64,000 nucleotides of DNA from Hespellia stercorisuis DSM 15480. GTDB taxonomy: Bacteria > Bacillota > Clostridia > Lachnospirales > Lachnospiraceae. The stretch is taken from assembly GCF_900142165.1 (NCBI RefSeq), contig NZ_FQZY01000011.1, positions 41,687-105,686 of the forward strand. Reading direction: 5' to 3'. Under the pieces are notes generated by a model that saw only the letters and a program-made list of their open reading frames with translations, made no database searches and was not told the DNA's origin. A program made the translations under genes and the position numbers. Shown here in pieces: positions 1-8,114 of this stretch; the first letter of the stretch is position 1; each line of letters begins with the position of its first letter.

Positions 1-17
1 AAGGATTCTATACGAAA

Positions 18-800
18 ATGGATGAAATAAAAGAATACTACAATAAATTTAATGAGGAAAAACGCCTGAATTCCCGCCACGGTCAGGTGGAATACCGTAT
101 TTCCATGAAATATATTCACCAGTATCTGCCTCAGGACCGGCCTGAGAATGAAGTCCGGATTCTGGACATCGGTGCCGGGACAGGGCGATATTCGGTCGCG
201 CTGGCGGACGAGGGGTATGATGTCACGGCGGTGGAGCTGGTGAAGTACAATCTGGGGATTCTGAAGTCAAAAGGAAGTACCGTGAAGGCGATGCAGGGGA
301 CGGCCCTGAATCTGTCGAAGCTGGCAGATGAGCAGTTCGATGTGACGCTGCTGTTTGGGCCCATGTACCACCTGTTTACATTTGCAGATAAGAAAAAGGC
401 GCTGGAGGAGGCGAAACGGGTGACGAAGACGGGGGGCGTGATTCTGGTGGCGTATGTCATGAATGAGTACGGTGTGATCACCTACGCCTTCAAAGAGCGA
501 CATATCGGAGAGTGTGTGGAAGAAGAGCGTCTGACGGAGGACTTCCACACCGTGTCGGAGGAGAAAAATATTTATGACTATGTGCGGATTGAGGATATGG
601 GGGCACTGAACGAGGCTGTGGGACTGCAGCGGATCAAGGTGCTGTCGCCGGACGGACCGGCAAACTACATGCGCCCGTTTTTAAATCAGCTGACAGACGA
701 GGAGTTCGAGTGGTTTGTCAAATATCAGACGGCGGTCTGTGAACGCCCGGATCTGCTCGGGGCGGGGGCGCATACGGTAGATATTCTGAGAAAAGAGTAG
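18..800 (+). CDS. class I SAM-dependent methyltransferase
   Basis: A 260-residue soluble protein with a Rossmann-type SAM-binding motif I (LDIGAGTGRYS, about residues 49-59), followed by an acidic residue at the end of the second strand (AVELV). This is the pattern of class I methyltransferases of the UbiE/SmtA type. No signal peptide or membrane segment is visible. The start ATG follows an AAGGA stretch at the window edge, so upstream neighbours cannot be seen. The substrate cannot be told from sequence. The gene is convergent with the Rpn gene that follows. Confidence 0.85.
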   Translation: MDEIKEYYNKFNEEKRLNSRHGQVEYRISMKYIHQYLPQDRPENEVRILDIGAGTGRYSVALADEGYDVTAVELVKYNLGILKSKGSTVKAMQGTALNLSKLADEQFDVTLLFGPMYHLFTFADKKKALEEAKRVTKTGGVILVAYVMNEYGVITYAFKERHIGECVEEERLTEDFHTVSEEKNIYDYVRIEDMGALNEAVGLQRIKVLSPDGPANYMRPFLNQLTDEEFEWFVKYQTAVCERPDLLGAGAHTVDILRKE

Positions 801-821
801 GGGTGACGAATCCCTAAGACA

Positions 822-2068
822 GCTTACTTTACAAAATCCTGAAAAATCAGATCCAGGTCATAATCCGGCGCATATTTCTGCGCTGCCTCAACGATCGACT
901 GGATATAAGCCGGATCTTCTTCCAGCGCATCTGCAATTGTTTCTGCAGTTTGTCTTTTGCGAAGCTTTTTGCAGGTCTGCTCAATGAGCTTTCTTACTTC
1001 TCCCTCGGTTCGGCCATCTTCAATCATTTCCTGTATTGCTACACACATGTTAACACCCTCCTGTTCTTTTTCTATATATTTTTCGATTTCATTTAAATGA
1101 GTGGCTTCTTGTATTGCCTCACAGGTTTCTACGGGAACATTCGAAAACAATTTTTCGTTTTTGTAAATAAAATCGCGCAGAGCCTGTTTGTCCTTCTGGT
1201 ATTTGATGAATCCAAAGACACATTTCAGATCATCACTATAACTGTCCAGATCTTCATCATTGATACGGGCAACCTCTAAAAGATGCATCTTATAATTCCC
1301 GATCCAATCCTTGAAGGGTCTTAATTCATCCGGAATATCCAGAATCCCGTGAAGATCGGTTGCGCCATCCCATGCTTTATTTCCGTAATAGACGACCAGG
1401 GTTATTACAGGAATCAGCCGGTCTGATTTAGAAAAGCCGCTGATATATTCATCACTATTGCCAACGAGATCCTTAGCTTTATGGTGCCTGGCGGAAATGG
1501 CTCTGCGCTGCTTTTCATACGAACGTGAATCATAATCCATGATCCTCAGTGGCATTGCATAATGGATCGTCGTCTGATTCTCAATGCCGATCAGAATAAA
1601 AACGGCCTGATTATTCTGATAAGATTTGATGATATCCCGGACTTTTGAAATGCTTTCCCGTTTGCGGCTTGCAGTGTCAAGTTCGACAAGCCTGTCGGGG
1701 ATGATGACAGGCTGTCCGCGAAAAATTCCGTGATTAATCACATCCGCAAAATGTTCCGGGTCCCCGAGAAAGATGTTGACTGCGGTGTCTGCTCTGGACA
1801 TGTGTTCCTCCTTTTTCTGTGGTTGTAAGAAATAAGAGAAACTGTGGTTACTTCTATTATAAGAAAAATGTTTCGAAATGCAACCTTTTTACGCAATCTG
1901 TTTTCACTTATGATTCTTACGGTAGGTCTGTGGGTAAAATGAAATGATACATTCGGTCGAGCTGACCTGAACTTTGAAATTCTGAGAAGACGAATATCTT
2001 CTGATTAGAAATTCTGCATTTACCATAACATTTTTGCCGGTAGAATGCAATAAGAAAAAACTTGCTTC
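822..2068. repeat. long direct repeat, copy 1 (Rpn gene plus upstream region)
   Basis: This stretch includes the Rpn gene and about 265 bp upstream of its start. It matches 9558-10307 in the same orientation, apart from two internal deletions in that copy. It explains the intergenic space 1802-2119, where no other gene is seen. The high identity of the non-coding part (for example around the shared TTCGGTCGAGCTGACC) shows a recent duplication. Confidence 0.85.
824..1801 (-). CDS. Rpn family PD-(D/E)XK nuclease / transposase-like protein (copy 1)
   Basis: A 325-residue protein that fits the Rpn (recombination-promoting nuclease, formerly transposase_31) family. Its N-terminal nuclease fold carries the E-x-Q signature (IGIENQT, about residues 72-77), with D42 as the likely preceding acidic residue. 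The C-terminal third is charged and contains a short Gly-Glu-rich element (GRTEGEVRK, near residue 267) typical of this family's variable tail. A GGAGGA ribosome site lies just before the ATG at 1801. Known Rpn proteins stimulate RecA-independent recombination or act as nucleases; activity here is inferred. A second, damaged copy lies at 9560-10041. Confidence 0.8.
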   Translation of the reverse strand: MSRADTAVNIFLGDPEHFADVINHGIFRGQPVIIPDRLVELDTASRKRESISKVRDIIKSYQNNQAVFILIGIENQTTIHYAMPLRIMDYDSRSYEKQRRAISARHHKAKDLVGNSDEYISGFSKSDRLIPVITLVVYYGNKAWDGATDLHGILDIPDELRPFKDWIGNYKMHLLEVARINDEDLDSYSDDLKCVFGFIKYQKDKQALRDFIYKNEKLFSNVPVETCEAIQEATHLNEIEKYIEKEQEGVNMCVAIQEMIEDGRTEGEVRKLIEQTCKKLRKRQTAETIADALEEDPAYIQSIVEAAQKYAPDYDLDLIFQDFVK

Positions 2069-2088
2069 TGGGAGAGATCTGTACTAAA

Positions 2089-2100
2089 ATTATTACGATT
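2089..2100 (+). promoter_or_regulatory. possible operator motif shared with 5297-5308
   Basis: The 12-mer ATTATTACGATT lies directly before the ribosome site of the XRE-cupin gene and recurs just upstream of the permease-dehydrogenase gene. Presence before both genes suggests a common regulator such as the XRE-cupin protein. With two occurrences only, this is weak evidence. Confidence 0.25.
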
Positions 2101-2119
2101 TCAGAAGGAGGGAGCGAGT

Positions 2120-2689
2120 ATGGAAGAAAAAAATATCGGCTATCTGTCCCACAACATTGCGGTTAATCTCAAACGGATCCGCAAGGCGAAAGAGATGAGT
2201 CTGGATGTGGTATCAGAGCAGACCGGGGTCAGCAAGAGCATGTTGGCGCAGATCGAAAAAGAGAATGCCAATCCGTCAATCGGAGTGCTCGGCAAGATAG
2301 CCAGCGGACTCCGTATTGAGTTCAGTAAACTGCTGGAACCACCGAAGATGGACACATGTATGGTGCGGGCGGAGGATACACTTCCCACGAAAGAAGTGAA
2401 GAACCAGTATACGGTGTGGACTTGTTTTCCGTTTGAGGATAACCGGGTGGCGGAGATCACGCGGATTGACATCGAACCGCAGGCGGCATATGTGAGCGGG
2501 AGCCACGGGGAGCGGACGATGGAGTATATCTCTGTTCTGGAGGGAGAAGTGACCATCGAGGTGAGCGGGATAGACTATGCGGTGACGAAGGCGGATGTGT
2601 TTCGGTTTGAATCAGATCAGGAGCATATCTATAAGAATAAGACCGATCAGAAGATTAGTTTTCTTGTTTTTCTGGTGGATGGAAGATGA
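2120..2689 (+). CDS. XRE-family regulator with C-terminal cupin domain
   Basis: This 189-residue protein has an XRE helix-turn-helix at about residues 12-66 (VSKSMLAQIEKENANPS is a typical recognition-helix region) and a cupin sensor domain at about 110-187. The architecture is that of PuuR/SutR-type regulators, which often control polyamine, GABA or amino-acid catabolism. It starts at ATG 2120 behind GGAGGGAG. It is transcribed alone upstream of the aminotransferase and permease genes, and is the natural candidate to regulate them. The effector is unknown. Confidence 0.88.
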   Translation: MEEKNIGYLSHNIAVNLKRIRKAKEMSLDVVSEQTGVSKSMLAQIEKENANPSIGVLGKIASGLRIEFSKLLEPPKMDTCMVRAEDTLPTKEVKNQYTVWTCFPFEDNRVAEITRIDIEPQAAYVSGSHGERTMEYISVLEGEVTIEVSGIDYAVTKADVFRFESDQEHIYKNKTDQKISFLVFLVDGR

Positions 2690-3001
2690 TTATTTCGCGA
2701 TAATTCAGAGCAATGGAAGTTGGGATATCTTGAAGTTGAGATATCGGAAAAAGCACCAATAACGAAAAAATTTTGCACGAAATGTTCAATATAATGGACA
2801 AAAAGGGGCTGCAGGAGTGGAGGTATGGAAAACAAAAGCATAAAATAAAGCGGAGGTAAGAAAGTTCAAGGGAAGAAAGAAAACTACGCTGACATAAAAA
2901 ATAAATGTGATCATTCAAGGAAAATAGCTGCTTTTACAATGAAACATCTATAGGGAAAAGAGATGGAATATAAAAGAACATAAAAAATATAAAGAAAAGG
3001 A
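2690..3001. other. AT-rich intergenic region without a recognised gene
   Basis: The 522-bp space between the XRE-cupin gene and the aminotransferase holds the promoter and leader hairpin listed separately. In 2690-3001 I see only AT-rich sequence with short imperfect repeats of GATATC-type and no convincing coding frame. Confidence 0.5.
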
Positions 3002-3030
3002 TTGACAGTAAAAAAGTGGAGTGCTATGAT
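3002..3030 (+). promoter_or_regulatory. sigma-70-type promoter of the aminotransferase operon
   Basis: A perfect -35 box TTGACA (3002-3007) is separated by 17 bp from TATGAT (3025-3030). This is the best promoter in the region and points at the gene starting at 3212 through a leader of about 175 nt. Confidence 0.8.
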
Positions 3031-3060
3031 AAATGTGTTCAAAATAAAAGACAAGTAAAA

Positions 3061-3107
3061 GAGCGAAGATGCTTGCGGAAAACCCGCCTGCGCTTTCGCT
3101 TTTTTTT
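3061..3107 (+). terminator. leader terminator/attenuator
   Basis: A hairpin (outer pairing AGCGAA with TTCGCT, inner GCGG with CCGC) is followed directly by seven T residues. It lies about 25 nt after the predicted transcription start and 105 nt before the aminotransferase start codon. Unless it is bypassed it would give a transcript of about 70 nt, so it is either an attenuator or the end of a small RNA. Confidence 0.65.
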
Positions 3108-3211
3108 ATTGGCTGAAAGATGAAGCTTAATGGCAGGGCAGCAGAAAGAAAGCAGCGAAACGATTCAGAAGAGGATTGCAGACAGTCACGAAAGCGACAG
3201 GAGGAATTGAA

Positions 3212-4426
3212 ATGAGATTAAAAGACACAGGCTTAACGGCACAGGATATCAAGGACAAAGTGAACAAGTACATGATTGAAACTTACGAAAGATTTGATTT
3301 TATCGCGGAGACGGCGAAGGACATGTACATTTACGATGAGAACGAAACACCATATCTCGATTTCTACGCAGGTATCGCGGTAAACTCGGCGGGAAACTGT
3401 AACGAGAAGGTTGTCGAGGCGGTGAAAGATCAGGTCGGCGATATCATGCACACATTCAACTATCCATACACGATTCCCCAGGCACTTCTGGCTGAGAAGG
3501 TCTGTAACGCAGTCGGGATGGACAAGATCTTCTATCAGAACTCCGGTACAGAGGCGAATGAGGCCATGATCAAGATGGCGAGGAAGTACGGTGTCGAAAA
3601 GTATGGCCCGCACAAATACAACATTGTGACAGCGGCCAGGTCATTTCACGGAAGAACCTTCGGTGCGATGAGTGCGACCGGCCAGCCGGACAATGCATGC
3701 CAGGTCGGGTTCGGTGACATGACACCAGGATTTTCCTACGCGGAGTTCAATGACCTGCAGAGCTTTAAGGATGCCTGCACGGAGAACACCATCGCAATCA
3801 TGGTGGAGCCGGTACAGGGCGAGGGCGGTGTGAATCCGGCAACCTTGGAATTTATGCAGGGACTTCGAGACTACTGCGATGAGAAAGGAATGCTCCTGCT
3901 GCTGGATGAGGTGCAGACTGGCTGGTGCAGGACCGGAGCGGTGATGTCATTTATGAATTATGGAATCAAGCCGGACATCGTGTCTATGGCGAAAGCCCTC
4001 GGTGGTGGAATGCCAATCGGTGCGATCTGTGCCACGGCCGAGACTGCGAAAGCATTTACCATGGGATCACATGGAACCACATTCGGCGGACATCCGGTCA
4101 GCTGCGCGGCGGCGCTTGCGGAGGTGACGGAACTGCTGGATCGCGATCTCGCAGGAAATGCGAAGGTGATGGGAGCTTATTTTTCAGAGAAGCTAAAGAC
4201 TCTTCCCCATGTGAAAGAAGTGCGGGGACAGGGACTGCTGGTAGGTGTGGAATTTGACGATACCATCAGTGGTGTGGATGTGAAGCATGGTTGTTTTGAC
4301 AGAAAACTTCTGATCACAGCGATCGGAGCACACATTATCCGCATGATTCCACCGTTGATCGTGACAGAGGCGGACTGTGACAAAGCGTTTGAGATCATTA
4401 AGGCGTCGGTGGAGGCGCTGGCGTAG
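3212..4426 (+). CDS. class III PLP-dependent aminotransferase (ArgD/GabT-like)
   Basis: This 404-residue protein belongs to the acetylornithine/ornithine/4-aminobutyrate transaminase family. The PLP lysine is in SMAKALGGG (about K261), the pyridine-binding aspartate in LLDEVQTGW (about D232), and the phosphate-binding region in NSGTEANE. The start is set at ATG 3212, eight bases after AGGAGGA; a longer frame from 3176 has no ribosome site. It is co-transcribed with the cytidylate-kinase-like gene. Family members move an omega-amino group to 2-oxoglutarate or pyruvate. The true substrate (GABA, beta-alanine, ornithine, taurine-like) cannot be read from sequence. Confidence 0.88.
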   Translation: MRLKDTGLTAQDIKDKVNKYMIETYERFDFIAETAKDMYIYDENETPYLDFYAGIAVNSAGNCNEKVVEAVKDQVGDIMHTFNYPYTIPQALLAEKVCNAVGMDKIFYQNSGTEANEAMIKMARKYGVEKYGPHKYNIVTAARSFHGRTFGAMSATGQPDNACQVGFGDMTPGFSYAEFNDLQSFKDACTENTIAIMVEPVQGEGGVNPATLEFMQGLRDYCDEKGMLLLLDEVQTGWCRTGAVMSFMNYGIKPDIVSMAKALGGGMPIGAICATAETAKAFTMGSHGTTFGGHPVSCAAALAEVTELLDRDLAGNAKVMGAYFSEKLKTLPHVKEVRGQGLLVGVEFDDTISGVDVKHGCFDRKLLITAIGAHIIRMIPPLIVTEADCDKAFEIIKASVEALA

Positions 4427-4516
4427 TACAGAAAATGCGGCGAGGGGGATTTGGAATACCTCCGGTAAGCCGCCGCGGAGTGTGCGACTTACTACATATA
4501 AAAAGGAGAGGTGCAG

Positions 4517-5116
4517 ATGAAACATTTTGTAATAACGATCGGCTGCGAATATGGGAGCGGCGGACCGGATATCGGTAAGATGATCGCCGAGTCTCTTGGC
4601 GTGGAATACTACGACAGAGACCTGGTGGATAAGGTGGTAGATCAGCTTGGAGTAGACAGGGAACTGGTCGAGAAGGCGGACTCGGGAGATGATAATGTAA
4701 AGTACATGTTCGAGACGAAGCTTGGACCGAGATATGCGAATCTGACAAACCGTGTCATCTACACGCAGTTTGAAGTAATCCGGAAATTTGCGGCAAAATC
4801 TTCCTGCGTCATTATAGGGCGATGCAGTGATTACATTCTGAAAGACAGGCCGGACTGTCTGAATATCTTTATCTATGCACCGGAGGATGTGCGCGTGCAG
4901 CATGTGATGGAGAGCAGGAACATCTCCAGACAGGAAGCAGAGGATCTTGTGAAATATAATGACGAGATGCTGCATTCCAGATACAAATATATGACCGGGA
5001 CTTACCGCGGTGATCGGAAAAACCGTCACATGATGATCGACAGCAGTGTGCTGGGGCTGAGCCAGACGGCAAAATATATTTTGCAGCTGATCGATTTGAA
5101 ATTCGGCAGTCTGTAA
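4517..5116 (+). CDS. cytidylate kinase-like family protein
   Basis: A 199-residue P-loop NTPase of the cytidylate-kinase-like (AAA_26/Cytidylate_kin2) type. It has a modified Walker A in TIGCEYGSGGPDIGK near the N-terminus, and IIGRCSDYIL plus an Arg-rich lid region (VQHVMESRNISRQEAEDLV) in the middle. It is not the housekeeping Cmk, which has a different length and nucleoside-binding region. ATG 4517 follows AAGGAGAGG; an in-frame GTG at 4511 lies too close to the ribosome site. It forms a two-gene operon with the upstream aminotransferase. Such kinases often sit beside metabolic genes in Clostridia with no proven role. Confidence 0.82.
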   Translation: MKHFVITIGCEYGSGGPDIGKMIAESLGVEYYDRDLVDKVVDQLGVDRELVEKADSGDDNVKYMFETKLGPRYANLTNRVIYTQFEVIRKFAAKSSCVIIGRCSDYILKDRPDCLNIFIYAPEDVRVQHVMESRNISRQEAEDLVKYNDEMLHSRYKYMTGTYRGDRKNRHMMIDSSVLGLSQTAKYILQLIDLKFGSL

Positions 5117-5192
5117 GCGGAGGACGGAAGTTCATCAGTGAAAAAGAGGCGGCATACTCTTTCGGCATTATATCTATATTGTGTTTGACAAA

Positions 5193-5234
5193 GGCGTCAA
5201 ATGGAAACAGCAGGTTTCCGTTTGGCGTCTTTTT
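5193..5234 (+). terminator. Rho-independent terminator
   Basis: A 15-bp stem (arms 5193-5207 and 5215-5229, three G-T wobbles) closes a 7-nt loop and is followed by TTTTT. It ends the aminotransferase/kinase operon and separates it from the permease-dehydrogenase gene. Confidence 0.8.
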
Positions 5235-5296
5235 GCAGGAAAGAGCAGATGATCGAGAGCAGATTACATGAGGAATTGTGACAGTTGTAAATCAGA

Positions 5297-5308
5297 TTAT
5301 TACGATTG
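5297..5308 (+). promoter_or_regulatory. possible operator motif shared with 2089-2100
   Basis: The same ATTATTACGATT 12-mer as before the XRE-cupin gene lies just before the ribosome site of the permease-dehydrogenase gene. This is a low-confidence shared regulatory site. Confidence 0.25.
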
Positions 5309-5321
5309 AGAGGAAAGTTAT

Positions 5322-7994
5322 ATGGAAAAAAAGAAATCAGAATTTGACAAAGTGTTCAGCGCGTGGGACATCCTTGTGATTGCCTTCGGTGCTATGATTG
5401 GATGGGGCTGGGTGGTGTCATCCGGTGACTGGATTGCACGGGGCGGCGTGCTGGGAGCGGCACTTGGCTTTGCAATCGGCGGTGTGATGATATTCTTCGT
5501 GGGCCTGACCTATGCGGAGCTTACCGCGGCTATGCCACAGTGTGGCGGCGAGCATGTGTTCAGCTACAAAGCCATGGGACCGATCGGATCTTACATCTGC
5601 ACCTGGGCGATCATCCTTGGATATGTCAGCGTTGTGTGTTTTGAGGCGTGTGCGCTGCCGACGATTGTGACATACATTTACCCGGGGTTTTTAAAAGGCT
5701 ATCTCTACACGGTGGCGGGCTTTGACGTATACGCATCCTGGCTTGCGGTGGCAATTGTCGTGGCGGGATTTATTACATACATCAATGTACGCGGCGCGAA
5801 GACTGCGGCAACGCTGCAGACGGTGCTGACAGTGATTATAGGAGGCGTTGGAATCCTTCTCATTGTGGCTTCGGCGGTAACCGGAGATATAGGAAATCTT
5901 CAGGGGCAGCTTTTTGTGGGAAATACGGCAGGCGGTATCCTGAAAACAACTATGAGTGTTGCGCTGGTAACTCCGTTTTTCTTTATTGGATTTGATGTGA
6001 TCCCGCAGGCAGCGGAGGAGATTAACGTTCCGCTGAAGAAGATCGGAAAAATCATGATTCTCTCGATCGTTCTGGCGGTTTCTTTCTATGCGCTGATCAT
6101 CATCGGTGTGGGGTATATCATGAGTGCATCGGATATTGTGGCATCCCAGAGTGGCTCCGGGCTGGTGACGGCAGATGCGATGGGAAAGGCATTTAACAGT
6201 AGCATCATGGCAAAGGTGCTGATCGTTGGTGGTATGTGCGGTATTGTCACAAGCTGGAATTCGTTCCTGATCGGAGGCAGCCGCGCCATGTACTCTATGG
6301 CGGAGTCTTATATGATTCCGCGTGTCTTCGTGAAACTGCATGACAAATATAAAACGCCGACAAATGCACTGTATCTGATCGGCGGACTGTCTATGATCGC
6401 ACCATTTTTTGGGCGTAAGATGTTGGTGTGGATCGTGGATGCCGGAAACTTTGGATGCTGTCTCGCATACTGCATGGTTGCAATCTCGTTTGTGATCCTG
6501 CGGACGAAAGCACCGGAGATGGCGAGGCCATACCGGGTAAAGAATTATAAGCTGGTCGGAGCTGTCGCAATCCTGATGTCTGGTCTTATGGTAGCAATGT
6601 ATGCAATTCCCAATTCCGGCTGCACACTTGTATGGCAGGAATGGGTGATGGCGGGAGGATGGTCTGTACTGGGTGTTATCTTCTGTATTGTATGTAAGTT
6701 AAAATACAAAGAAAAATTTGGATCTCACATTGATGTTGCACTGGACGAAGATGAAGTTTATGTGCGCGATGATGTGGATGAGGCTTTGGAGGCGGCGCTT
6801 GCGACGGCCGGTACAGCGGAAGAAGCAGCTGATCTTACGTCAAAAGAGGCAGCCCGACCTTCCATGGACTTTTCTTATTTCCTTCCGGTCAACATTGTGT
6901 TTGGCTGGGGCAAGGCGAGACAGGCCGGTGAACTGACGAAGCCTTATGGCCGGAAAGCGCTGATCGTAACTGGAAAGAGCAGTGCGAAGAAATCCGGACT
7001 TTATGACAAAGTAAAACAAAGTCTGGATGCGGCAGGAATTGCTTCGGAGTTGTATGATCAGGTGGCGCAGAACCCACTGACGACTACCGCGGAGGACGGA
7101 GCGGCATTTGCAAGAGCTTCCGGATGCGACTGCGTGGTGGCAATTGGCGGCGGAAGTATCATGGATTGTGCAAAAGCCATCGCATTTCTGGCGGTAAATG
7201 AGGGGGATGTCAACGATTACATTTTTAACAGGAAGACCAGTGACCGTGCACTTCCGCTGGTGCTGATTCCGACGACCTGCGGAACCGGATCCGAGGGAAA
7301 TGGATTCGCGGTACTCACGAACCCGGAGACCGGAGACAAGAAATCGCTGCGGTGCAATGCAATCGTAGCCAAGGTGTCCATCGTGGATCCGGAGTGCATG
7401 ACGACTATGCCGAAAAAGGTGCTTGCGTCGGTTGGGTTCGATGCACTCTGCCACAGCATGGAGGCCTATACGTCGAAAATCGCCCAACCGTTTACGGATG
7501 CGCTCTGCGAATATGCGATGGGACTGATTGCGGATAATCTGGTAGATGTGTACCGTGGTTCAGAGGATAAATCGGCGTGGGAGAAGATCACACTTGCCAG
7601 CACCATCGGCGGAATGGTCATCAACACGGCAGGGGTTACGCTGGCCCATGGCATGGAGCATCCGGCAAGCGGTCTGAAGGATATCGTCCATGGAAAGGGG
7701 CTGGCAGCACTGACGCCGGTTGTCATCGAAGCATCTTACAAGGGCGATCATTTCAAATATGCGAAGATCGCAAGAATCTTTGGTGGCGTGACGGCTGAAG
7801 ACTGTGCGGCGAAAATCCGCACGCTGATCTTCAATCTGGATCTGACCTGCAGGTTGTCGGAACTTGGGCTGACGGAGAGCGATATTCCGTGGATGGCGGA
7901 GAACTGCATGAAAGTGTCAGCCGCAGGCGTGGCGAATAACCCGGTGGTGTTTACGCAGGATGAGATTGGAGAAATTTATCGCAGGGCGATGTAG
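5322..7994 (+). CDS. APC-family amino acid permease fused to iron-containing alcohol dehydrogenase
   Basis: One open frame of 890 residues joins two proteins. Residues 1-465 are an APC-superfamily permease with about 12 hydrophobic segments and an N-terminal GAMIGWGWV substrate-binding stretch. Residues 466-513 form an acidic, Ala-rich linker. Residues 515-890 are a full type III (Fe) alcohol dehydrogenase. Its NAD-binding GGGSIMD (about 609-615) and all four expected metal ligands are present: D707, H711, H776 and H790, plus the conserved H780. Between two transaminase genes, the simplest reading is uptake of an amino acid whose semialdehyde is then reduced, for example GABA to 4-hydroxybutyrate. 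The dehydrogenase half would face the cytoplasm. Substrate is inferred. Confidence 0.85.
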   Translation: MEKKKSEFDKVFSAWDILVIAFGAMIGWGWVVSSGDWIARGGVLGAALGFAIGGVMIFFVGLTYAELTAAMPQCGGEHVFSYKAMGPIGSYICTWAIILGYVSVVCFEACALPTIVTYIYPGFLKGYLYTVAGFDVYASWLAVAIVVAGFITYINVRGAKTAATLQTVLTVIIGGVGILLIVASAVTGDIGNLQGQLFVGNTAGGILKTTMSVALVTPFFFIGFDVIPQAAEEINVPLKKIGKIMILSIVLAVSFYALIIIGVGYIMSASDIVASQSGSGLVTADAMGKAFNSSIMAKVLIVGGMCGIVTSWNSFLIGGSRAMYSMAESYMIPRVFVKLHDKYKTPTNALYLIGGLSMIAPFFGRKMLVWIVDAGNFGCCLAYCMVAISFVILRTKAPEMARPYRVKNYKLVGAVAILMSGLMVAMYAIPNSGCTLVWQEWVMAGGWSVLGVIFCIVCKLKYKEKFGSHIDVALDEDEVYVRDDVDEALEAALATAGTAEEAADLTSKEAARPSMDFSYFLPVNIVFGWGKARQAGELTKPYGRKALIVTGKSSAKKSGLYDKVKQSLDAAGIASELYDQVAQNPLTTTAEDGAAFARASGCDCVVAIGGGSIMDCAKAIAFLAVNEGDVNDYIFNRKTSDRALPLVLIPTTCGTGSEGNGFAVLTNPETGDKKSLRCNAIVAKVSIVDPECMTTMPKKVLASVGFDALCHSMEAYTSKIAQPFTDALCEYAMGLIADNLVDVYRGSEDKSAWEKITLASTIGGMVINTAGVTLAHGMEHPASGLKDIVHGKGLAALTPVVIEASYKGDHFKYAKIARIFGGVTAEDCAAKIRTLIFNLDLTCRLSELGLTESDIPWMAENCMKVSAAGVANNPVVFTQDEIGEIYRRAM

Positions 7995-8114
7995 ACAAAA
8001 GCAGGAAGTCGGGTGGATGCTGTGTTTTTTCAAAGTGGCAAACGGTTAAAAGCAAAATAAAAAGAAAGAATTAAAAAATAATTAGAAAAACAGATTTTCA
8101 AGGAGGAACAGGAT

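Noticed and set aside
2690..2918. Short minus-strand frames after the XRE-cupin gene
   Set aside because: They start without ribosome sites, overlap the regulator's end and have a low-complexity, membrane-like composition caused by AT-rich sequence.
4193..5029. 278-residue minus-strand frame
   Set aside because: Antisense to the aminotransferase end and the cytidylate-kinase-like gene; composition rich in His/Arg/Cys as expected for a shadow.
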